Below are positions 55,111 through 64,000 of a stretch of DNA of 64,000 bases, in pieces. The stretch covers positions 39,060,104 through 39,124,103 of the forward strand of contig CM070725.1 in assembly GCA_036346275.1 (NCBI GenBank). Reading direction: 5' to 3'. Source of the stretch: Otatea glauca (Eukaryota > Streptophyta > Magnoliopsida > Poales > Poaceae). The notes under the pieces were generated by a model. The model did not search any database. It was not told the DNA's origin and worked only from the letters and a program-made list of their open reading frames with translations. The position numbers were made by a program, and so were the translations under genes. Numbering within the stretch: position 1 is the stretch's first letter; every line of letters starts with the position of its first letter.

Positions 55111-55575
55111 AATTATGTCAAAGTTTTCAAAGGATGATTGCTTTGGGAGTTTTAAATCATATCAATTTTTATCCAAATTTTACGCAAATTTTGGAGGAAT
55201 ACTTCAGACATGTAATATTTGATTTAAATATTTCCCTAAGTTTTGAAAAAGTTGTGAAATTATAAAAATCCAGATTGCTCACTGTTTTCATAGTTTTAAT
55301 ATTTCAAAATAAAAAAATTCAAATTGCTCACTGTTTTGAAATCCTATCAATTTTTATCCAAATTTTCTGGAAATTTTTGGAAGAATACTTCAGGACATGT
55401 AATATTTGATTTAAATTCAAACAAATGCAGTAGACCAACCATCGCTTCAAAAATTCACACAAATACAAAAAAAAACACACACAGATGAAGTTGAATTCAC
55501 ACAAATTGATACATATGACAAAAGAATACATTAATTGTTACATATGAGAAAATAAAATTTATTTAACTAGGACAA
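55111..55575. other. Non-coding spacer 3' of tnp2 with tandem duplication
   Basis: A roughly 85-bp block around ATCAATTTTTATCCAAATTT occurs at about 55157-55230 and again at 55346-55420. AT-rich, no gene. It probably includes the 3' UTR of the tnp2 gene. Confidence 0.5.
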
Positions 55576-57960
55576 CTAAGCTACGATTCGACCTTCGTCA
55601 TGATCGCGGCGTATGTATGTAACTTCGTCCTCACTCTCTTCCATGAGACCGAGGTCAACGTCCTCTCCGAAAGGAGGAAGCTCATCGAATTGGTTGTACT
55701 CTTCCTCGTCGACAACATTCTCAACCCCGACAATCCTTCTTTTTCCTTGAATAACCACGTGGCGTTCCTTGTTAGCTGGATCGGTTACGAAAAAGATTTG
55801 TGTAACACAATTAGCAAGTACGAATGGTTCTTCTCTGTATCCGACCAGTTTTAGGTCCACGGTAGTGATACCGTACTTGTCGATGTTCATGCCCTTGGAA
55901 GTCTTACCCATTGGCACCGAAAGAGAGGGACCTTCAAAGGTCCGTAATCAAGCTCTCAAATCTCTTCTATGAATCCGTAGTAGGTTTTCCTATCTCCGTT
56001 CTTTGTCGTGAGGCATCCATGACGGATACCGCTTGTTTTGGTTGGTGCTCTTTTTATCTTGTGCTCTTGTATAAAAGTAAAACCATTTATATCGTATCCT
56101 TGGAATGTCCGAATTGTAGTGGACGGTCCACGAGCCAACACTTTCAATTGAGCGCACTCTGTCTCCGTATGCATCATGTGCCTACGCAACCAATCGCCGG
56201 TTATGTCTATGCTCTCTCGCGATCCAACCCTCGACTTCGTTGGGTTTGTTCTAGATAGCATGCTCTTGTGCATGTTGACATACAGGGCCACCACAACCGA
56301 TTGTCCCAGGCGCGAAATGTGCTTGTGTGAATGAAGCTAGATTGTTTGTACGGAGTGATTTCTCCAAATGTCCCTTTTCCTCGTAGCCTACCCTCATGTC
56401 GTGATGTAGGCACACCAATCGGTTTGAGATCCATGTAATCAACGCAGAACTCAATGACCTCCTCGGTTCCCCAACCATCTGCAATGCAACCTTCCTACCG
56501 ATGTCGATTACAAACATATTTCTTTATGACCCCCATGAACCTCTCAAAAGGATACATCTGATGTAGAAACACGGGACCGAGAATCCGTATCTCTTTCATG
56601 ATGTGAACAATGAGATGGACCATAATATCAAAAAAAGATGGAGGGAAACACATCTCGAGCCCGCAGAGTGTGGACCACGTCTTCCTATAGCTTATCTAGT
56701 TTCAATGGATCGATGGCCTTCTGTGAAATCGCGTTGAAGAATGAACACAACTTCACAATTGGGTCTCGGACTTTCTCTGGCAGAACACCCCTAACTGCAA
56801 TTGGAAGCATCTGCGTTATCATCACGTGGCAATCGTGAGACTTCATACCAATTAATTTTAAGTCTTTCATTGAGACTAGTCTCTTTATGTTGGCGAGTAT
56901 CCGGACGGAACTTTCACTCCGTGCAAGCATTCGCACAGCTAATTTTTCTTTCTTGCTCAGTGTAGCAGGCTGCGGGAAGGTACTTTTTCCCTGTATCCAT
57001 GTCTCTGTGATGCAGCTCCTTCCTGAGTTTCATATCTTCAAGGTCCATCCGTGCTTGGAGAGTATCTTTTGTTTTGCCAGGTATATCCAGTAAGATACCA
57101 AGCAAACTGTCACACACGTTCTTCTCTATGTGCATGATGTCGATTGCGTGTTGCACTTCTAAGTGCTGCCAGTAAGGTAGGACCCAAAATACTGATCTCT
57201 TTTTCCACAAAGGAGCCTTATCACGGGAACTCGGGATAGATGTACTGCCTGCTCCCTTTCCGTGGATAATTTTAAGATCCCTTACAGCTGCAAATATCTC
57301 TCTCCCAGTGTGATTCTTCGGAGCTAAAGCGGTCTCCTTTGTCCCATCAAAAGCTTTCTTATTATTGCGGTATGGGTGATCCTTGCGGAGGAACCTACGA
57401 TGCCGCATGTAAGATATTTTTCGACAGTTCTTCAGCCACCGACTAGCTGTACCATCTAAGCATTGGACGCATCCATTGAAGCCTTTTGTCGTCTGGCCCG
57501 ACAGGTTACCAAGGGCAGGGTAATCATTGATGGTTACGAACAACAATGCGCGTAGGATAAAGTTCTCTCTTTTATACTCATCCCATACCCGTACTCCATC
57601 GTTCCACAAGATTAGAAGATCTTCAACCAATGGTTTGAGGTACACATCGATATCGTTGCCAGGTTGCCTGGGCCCTTGGATCAGTAGTGGCATCATAATG
57701 TACTTCCGCTTCATACAAAAAGGAGGAAGGTTGTAGATACATAGAGTTACCGGCCAAGTGCTATGACGACTGCTCATGTTACCGAAAGGATTCATCCCAT
57801 CCGTACTCAACCCGAACCTTATATTCCTTACATCATATGCAAAGTGCTTCTTATATTTTCTGTCGATGTTCCTCTATTGCACAGAGTCAGCAGGGTGTCT
57901 GAGCATTCCATCGTTCTTACGCTCTTCGGCGTGCCATCGTAGCAATTGGGCATGCCTTTT
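55576..57960 (-). pseudogene. CACTA tnp2 transposase (Transposase_21/DUF4218/DUF4216), 5' end cut off
   Basis: The N-terminal part is interrupted at 57960 by the chromovirus LTR. From 57960 leftwards: NIDRKYKKHFAYDVRNIRFG after an in-frame stop that replaces a conserved Trp, then STDGMNPFGNMSSRHSTWPV, IDVYLKPLVEDLLILW, GFNGCVQCLDG and VQHAIDIMHIEKNVCDSLLG (the tnp2 catalytic region). DUF4218 follows with GMKSHDCHVMITQMLPIAVR (about 56800). DUF4216 follows with YDINGFTFIQEHKIKRAPTK (about 56085), YYGFIEEI (55975), REEPFVLANCVTQIFFVTDP, and a complete acidic C-terminus. Stops at about 56685, 56525 and 55955 break the frame. It would excise CACTA elements if intact. Confidence 0.88.
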
Positions 57961-60900
57961 TGTGAGACCCCGTTCTGATGAACAGGAACTCCATGTGATT
58001 ACTGTGCTATTCCCTGGATCAGTAGCTAGCACTCACATGTTTACAACATTCATACCAAAATCATACACGCAAGCAAACGGAAAGACATTCATAACTGAAT
58101 AATTATACAGAGTTCAGTACAAATTTAAACCATTTTAACAATGGAAACAAAAGAGGAAAACCAAAAGGAATCAAACTCCAAACAGCCTTGCGGTTGCCCA
58201 CTAAACCCTCGAGCAATCGACTAGGCAACCTAGAAAAGACTATCGTCAAAACTCCCGAGACACGCTGAAAGAACGCGTCGTCCGCGATTCGCGATCTTCT
58301 TCCTCCGAGGCAAAGAGATGCAAGATTGAGTACTTTGGTACTCAAAGAAGGCTTATATTGGTTCACAGATGCAAATAAATAATTATGCAGGCTGAGTAAA
58401 TGACAGGCTATGGTTATTTTGCAGTTGCATGAAAACATTAAATAAATAAGCATAATAGATTGCAACATCGCATTTTAATAAAAGCAATTGAAAGACAGAA
58501 TTGTAAGCAAATATTCCAGACTTCCAACCCAGTCTACCCGACTGCATATGCCCCCGATGTCGATCCTTTGACACAAAATCTGGTTATAAAAACGGTTTCC
58601 AAAACCACCAACCCATTTTTGAAAACACCAAAAGACTCTAGCATGGAATAACGTCACCAAGTGCCCTTAACATGCGCGCGGCTAATCGATTAGATTTATA
58701 CTCGTAGAGTTGTGCAGCTTTACCCACAAGGAATGATCAACCTCTTTCGCGTGCCAATTAACACACTTCCTTTGGTGTGTCGGCAAGGAGATCATCTGAG
58801 CCGTTACATTATCTAGACGTGGCTTTACACCAGCCCGGGACGTTAACCCTCGCCCTGAAGACAGAGACACTCACCCAAGCCGTGGATCCACATGCGTCAC
58901 ACACACACCACGCTCTCTGTCGGGCAAGGCGTACACCGTTGCATTGGTATGTAGAAACCCCTACTGACAAACCTCGACCGGAATGCTTGTGCAATCTCCC
59001 GCCTTCCATAGATGCAAAGCCACATCTAAATAACTTAATAGGCTAAGACTGTCCCATACCAGCCCTCGTGGTTGCACGAAAACATGGATTCATCGTTCCA
59101 TCGCTCGGTCCTTAATCCGACACGGGCGATACTCCACCCTAGCTACGTGCATATCCTTTTGCACAACCGGCTAGTGCCAAATAATCACCCAGCGTCAAAC
59201 CATAGTTTTGTTTGAGGGTTTTTAGTAAAATATAACCAACCATTTTCCAAAAAGATCATATATAGGTTGAAAGAGTGAAAAGAGGTAACGCAAAGCTTTG
59301 AGCAAGAATATTATGCTAGCGATTATACCCAAACACGGCATTACATATGTCTAGTTCAACTAAGGTTTACAAGGTTCACATGTCCATACAGATTGAGGCA
59401 AACCATAATTTACAGGATTAACTACAGTTCTAACCCAAATTAGCACTTTTAGGGGGAACTATCCGGATGCACCGTACATAAGCAAAAACAACATATAGTA
59501 GGTGAATTATCAGGCTCAACGTGATCAAGGAGTTGCTTGCCTTGCAAATCACTGTCAGGAATAAAATCTGGATCTGCAGAACCGTCCTCTTCTTCTTCGA
59601 TGATGTCGGTCTCTACTGTTATAGAACCAAAAGAAAAAGAGAATATCGACAACTCCAAATGGCAAAATAAAATGACAGATAAACAGGTAAACACAATTCG
59701 AATCAAACAGGAGACTGCTATTCATGAAATATTTGAATTTAAATAACGAATTATAGATGCTAAAATTATTTGAAAAGAAATGATTGAACAATTGCTTCTT
59801 TGGAGGATGCAACAAACAAGAAACAGAGCCTTCTCTGTTTTCCTCAAAATTTCCAAGAAGAGGGCCCTTGAAGGACTATATCATCTAGGGTTATAAACCT
59901 AACAGGATTAGTGTCCATTAATTACAGAAATTAGAGTCCAAGTCTTGAATTAGCTAGAGCATACTTTAATTATCAAATCTAACAACTTATTTTAGCTTTT
60001 AGGGTTTAGATGAAACTTGAAAACTATTGTTGAAAAGGCTTGGTTGAACTCTGGACTTAGCTACAAAACTGGCTAAGGAAAAAGGACTAAACCACATCAC
60101 TTAAGGTTATTGCACTAATGAAAACTAAGTGAACCAAAGTTCTAAAACAGAATATTCTTCTGGAATCTGGTAGAACAAACTTTGGTTATCATTTCTACAC
60201 TATTCGTCCAAAATTTCTTCCTTGGATGAGTTATTTAACACATGGTTGAAAAAGCTTGATTGTTTCAGTCATTCAGCAGAACATAAAAAGTAGACTCATT
60301 CCCTTAACTTGTTTTGCATACAAACCTTAACAAAATATCATTCTTTTTCCAGAAGCCACTAGAATATACTTTGTGAAGTTCTTCTATACCATTTTTACAT
60401 TTCTTCTTATTCATATAATCCATTTTATCATATGTTGAAAAGGGCTATATGAACATAAAAACTAACTTATAACCTTTCAATTTTTCATTTTCATTCATTA
60501 CTAAACTATTCAACATCTTTTATCCATTTTCTTCCTGAAACCAGGGAATGATCTTAAAAACATTTTAAAAGTGAATTTGAGTTATTTTGAACTTGTTCAT
60601 AGCCAATTACATCTATGTTGGTTATAACTAGTATTGTTTTTCTTAATTGAACAACTATCACTAATACTTCTCCCTAAGTATTTTCACATGAGCAACTCCC
60701 CGTGATATATATACCTCAATAGAGTGCCCTTTTTAAACATTCAAACTTTAATCCTTTCTTTCATTTACTCAATTTCACTCTTCATGCTTAATATTCATTT
60801 TTGAGCAAATATGACATATAATAAAGTATCAAGAGAACATGTTGTTTATTTGAAATACTCATAACCCAGGGACTCTACAAAATTTATTTTTCCTAAATTG

Positions 60901-62955
60901 GATCATCCCCAAAAATATTTATTCATATCATCCTATTTACACTTAAGCTTCTTTTTCATTTTTCCTAAAATCACATTTTACTCATCTTCAAAAATTTTTG
61001 TATATTATGAAACTACAGCATTTTATACGAATTTAGAAATTAGCTTCACTCAATTTGGCCAGATGATTCAAAAGTTATGAGCATTTGAATTTTGGTCGGT
61101 TTCTGAAAATCATTCAAAAATGAAAATACGTTTTCGTTCGGAGGAAACGGCTTCTCTCGCGCGCGCCAAAACTGAGTTCAAACCCGAGGGCTCACTGACA
61201 TGTGGGGTCCACCTGTCAGTGACTCAAAACAGAGCGCCTCGGACTTTCGCTCGCCGCCGGCGAACTAGCTCTGCCGCGGCCGAACGGGCACCGGTTCTAG
61301 CTTCACCGTGCCAAGATGAGTCTAGGGGTGGCGCTACTTCACCGGGAGACGGCCGGGAAGATGGCCGCCACCGTGAAGGTGCGGCGGCGCCATGACCGCG
61401 ACGGCGAAAGCTCGGCTAGAGGCTACGATTCCGGCGGCCTAGGGCTAGTCTAGCTACAGTGACGCAAGGAGAGTCGATCTCACCTGGCGGTTGGGTCGGG
61501 ATGAACTGCAATGGCCCGCCACCGTGCGCCAGCTCGTGAGGAAGAAGAACGGCGGTGCGGCGGCGCTACGAGCAAAAAGAAACCAAAACGACGAGTGATC
61601 AGTAAACCTGGGACACTAAGGACGCTTCGGGTGGAATCGATTCGAAGGATTGAGGCGACACTGACCCGAATCGACGATTCCCCCCCTTTTGAGCTCCTTC
61701 GGGCGAACGAGGAAGACGACGCCTCCCAGGCTCCCAGCTCGGTGAAATGGCAAAGTGATGAGCCGCAGAGCAATGCGACGCGAACAAAAGGGCTAGGCTT
61801 CGGTTTTGGCTCGAGTTGAAGTGAATAACCCGGTCGTTGCTTCGTGCGGCGCAACGGCGCAATCTCACCTCCAAAATGACTCGACCGGAACCAAGTAAGC
61901 ACAGGCGAGGAGGAGGGCTCTACGCGCGACGTGGAGGACATCGAGCACGGCCGGACGGGGCGGTGAAGTCGGTCGGCGAAGGGCAAGACCACGCGACGAC
62001 TCGGCCGACCGGGGAGAAGAAAGAGGAAAGAAATCGCGAATCGAGGTGACATGTGGGACCGGGCCCACTGGCAGCGAGACAGCCTCGCCTCGGCTAACCA
62101 GCTCATCAACGATTCAACAGGGCCGGGCCCACTTGCCGGCGAGACGACGCGTTTTAATGTGACAAGACAGAGCGGTAAAGCTCTAGATTTCGGATTTGTT
62201 TAAGCCCTAAACTAATCCCAGATTTTCTCAAACTTTTTGACCAAAGCTCACTGAGAGTCACACGTCTACTGGAAAATTTTGAGACAAAAACTCCTTTTGG
62301 GTAATTTGTTAAAATTCTGACACTGTACCCTGGTTCTAAACTTTGATTTCGGTTTTTGATTTAATTAGAGGTTCATTTTCTAATATTTATTTTTTGAAAA
62401 TTTTTGGAGAGGTTAAAATCCTTATAATTGATCACTGTAAAATTTTCGGATCAAAATCATGAGCCATTATGTTATAAAAATTCTGACAATCATTTTCTTT
62501 ACACTTTGGACCCACTGTTTTTGAATTTTTAAAAGGCTTATATCAATTCATTTAATTATGAAAATTTTACCAGTGGTGCATCATATCTTCAGGGATTTAT
62601 ATAAAGTTTCTTGGCTTTTCTTGGCATTGGTTATCTTTCTTTCCACTTTTTGATTCATTGTTTTTAGCCAAAAAGTAGATACATATTTTATTTATCTTGA
62701 CCCTAAGTTTATAAAAATTCTACTCACTGGCCAAACATTATGACCAGCTCAAATAGTACTCATAGCAAAATTTTCTAAATTTTATTTTCATCTTTTTACC
62801 TTTTTCTTTGTCTTTCCCTTTTTATTTAATCTTTTACCATAACACAAAATCTAAGAAATTCTAATTGGAGCAAATAATACCTAGAACTTCAGAACCATTT
62901 ATATTAAAATTTAAACTATTTATTGTTCATTTGTTCAAATTTTCAGGATGTTACG
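57961..62955 (-). mobile_element. 3' LTR of a Tekay-type chromovirus, about 5.0 kb
   Basis: On the minus strand the LTR begins directly after the purine tract AAAGGGGTGGAT and reads CGTAACATCCTG, where TG is expected. On the plus strand the other edge is TGTGAGACCCCGTTCTG at 57961, alignable to the start of the solo LTR at 31437 (TGTAAAGACCCGAATCC, then ...GGATCA...GCTAG). The 5 bp before it are CTTTT. Conserved blocks include GTGTGTCGGCAAGGAGATCA near 58780 and a GC-rich zone at 61150-62150. It is longer than the 3.2-kb copy and may contain an undetected insertion in the AT-rich 59900-61100. Open frames in the GC-rich zone are not genes. Confidence 0.85.
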
Positions 62956-64000
62956 ATCCACCCCTTTACGTAAATCTCGCTTCTAGATTTGACAGTCAAA
63001 AAGAAAAGGGGTTTAAAAGAAATCAGGAAATTCTTCCTAAGGCGATCCTCTCGCTCCCATGTCGCTTCCTCTTCCGAATGATTACTCCACTGCACTTTTA
63101 GCATCTTATGGGCTTTGTTTCGAGTATGGCGCTCCGCTTCTTCAAGAATCTTCACTGGGCGTTCTCGATAGGTTAAGTCAGGCTTAAGATCAAGATCTTC
63201 CAATTGGGTAAGTTCAGTCGGAACGCGAAGACACTTCTTCAGCTGCGACACGTGGAAGACGTTATGCACACTGGATAACTGAGTAGGCAACTGCAATCTA
63301 TATGCCTTCTCTCCCATCTTCTCCAGGATGCAATAAGGTCCGATATACCGAGGAGCGAGCTTGCCTCGAACCCGAATCGAACGAACTCCACGAAGAGGCG
63401 AAACTTTAAGGTAAACATAATCGCCAACCTCGAAGCTTAAGTCACGTCGACGAGTGTCGGCATAACTTTTCTGGCGAGATTGAGCTTCCCTCAACCGGCT
63501 TCTGATTAAATCCACTTGCTCTTGGGCTTCATTAATCAAATCAGGTCAAGAACCGCTCTTCACCCACTTCAGGCCAGAAAAGTGGTGTTCGACATTTTCT
63601 TCCATAAAGGGCCTCAAATGGCGACATCTGCAGACTAGCTTGAAAGCTATTGTTGTAAGAAAACTCTGCAAATGTGAGGCACTTCTCCCACTGGTGCTAT
63701 AAGACAGCACACAAGCCCGCAACATGTCTTCAAGAGTGTTATTCGTTCTTTCAATCTGCCCATCAGTCTGTGGATGGTAGGCAGAACTAAAATTCAACTT
63801 GGTTCCCAACAATTTGTGCAGCTGTTCCCAGAAATGAGATGTGAACTGTGACCCACGGTCAGACACAATCGTCTTTGGGACACCATGCAGGCGCACAATG
63901 TTACTAATGTACAGCTCTGCCAATCTATCTCCAGTATGAGTGGTTTTGACAGGAATGAAGTGGGCTACCTTTGTCAGTCGGTCGACGATAACCCAAATGG
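62943..64000 (-). pseudogene. Tekay chromovirus integrase and chromodomain, runs off right edge
   Basis: From 64000 leftwards: WVIVDRLTKVAHFIPVKTTH (first Asp of DDE), SDRGSQFTSHFWEQL (second Asp) and YHPQTDGQIERTNNTLEDML (Glu). A one-base shift near 63700 moves the frame. The C-terminal part continues from 63539 with SYADTRRRDLSFEVGDYVYL, the GPY/F-type RYIGPYCILEKMGEKAYRL, HNVFHVSQLKKCLR, and a chromodomain YRERPVKILEEAERHTRNKA followed by VQWSNHSEEEATWERED. The stop lies just inside the LTR. The chromodomain places it among chromoviruses; long LTRs and TGTAACATCC ends point to Tekay/Del. The frameshift makes it non-autonomous. Confidence 0.9.

Larger units (their letters stand above)
49614..57960 (-). 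mobile_element. CACTA (En/Spm-type) sequence with ORF2 and tnp2, right end lost
   Basis: The left terminus is CACTACTACGAGCAAAG at 49614, preceded by ATA. Subterminal repeats follow. Coding parts are all on the minus strand: a second ORF with C48 peptidase (about 50500-53198) and a tnp2 transposase (55576-57960). A second subterminal-repeat cluster sits between them at 54775-55110, so the stretch may be two CACTA elements fused or nested rather than one. No right CACTA end is seen because a chromovirus inserted at 57961. A (TA)8 tract lies at 50041-50057. Confidence 0.75.

Noticed and set aside
61480..62109. 209-codon minus-strand open frame
   Set aside because: It lies wholly in the GC-rich zone of the chromovirus LTR, with competing open frames on both strands.

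Overview
The window looks like nuclear DNA of a grass (Poaceae) with a large, repeat-rich genome. The grounds are a grass-type CYP92-like P450, a COPT-type copper-transporter relic, and dense nested plant transposons: Ty3/gypsy chromoviruses, copia-like and TRIM elements, CACTA, MULE, hAT and Helitron. There are no bacterial or organellar features. The species cannot be fixed from the sequence alone. Only one gene looks intact, the single-exon cytochrome P450 at 3926-5476 (minus). Every other host-like gene is a fragment or a broken copy.

Layout, left to right. 1-2377: a truncated gypsy element on the minus strand (gag, primer-binding site, LTR piece). 2421-2771: a 351-bp repeat whose near-identical partner lies 46.8 kb away at 49245-49597. 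2791-3781: a TRIM-like miniature LTR element with a perfect target-site duplication (TSD), just downstream of the P450. 5860-9280: a CACTA-type element with TSD GTC that carries host gene fragments, including the N-terminal coding part of RNA polymerase II subunit 1, and is itself hit by a solo LTR (7988-8883). 9535-11345: two Helitron-like elements that look nested. 11609-13505: a small copia-like LTR element whose right LTR is followed by a second primer-binding site. 13727-14128: a hAT MITE. About 15990-19070: a non-autonomous element with inverted arms. 19414-28958: a 9.5-kb MULE with a perfect 9-bp TSD and long terminal inverted repeats (TIRs). It has 30-bp subterminal iterons, a broken MURA-type transposase, a plant-mobile-domain (PMD) gene and a third open region. 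29010-29128: one exon of a cupin_5 (DUF985) gene stranded at the MULE edge. 29205-34819: a truncated Tekay-like LTR with a 3.2-kb solo LTR nested inside it.

34908-36174 is a hAT-like element, and 36637-37238 is a 600-bp foldback element abutting a fragment of an NLR coiled-coil domain (37314-37535). 39760-45894 is a multi-exon RPA70-like (DUF223 plus Rep_fac-A C-terminal) gene on the minus strand, broken by a Reina-like gypsy element (40371-44297) that has itself lost its reverse transcriptase core. 48297-48736 is a frameshifted COPT gene. 49614-57960 is CACTA material carrying a second ORF with a Ulp1-type C48 peptidase domain and a tnp2 transposase. At 57961 a Tekay chromovirus has inserted. 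Its 5-kb 3' LTR fills 57961-62955 and its integrase/chromodomain region runs off the right edge.

The most unusual object is the MULE. It combines MURA, a PMD gene and an array of short dyad iterons spaced at about 30 bp at both ends, and the neighbouring element at 16-19 kb shares the iteron style. The second is the gene-fragment-carrying CACTA element. No function here was checked by database search. All family calls rest on motif recognition.
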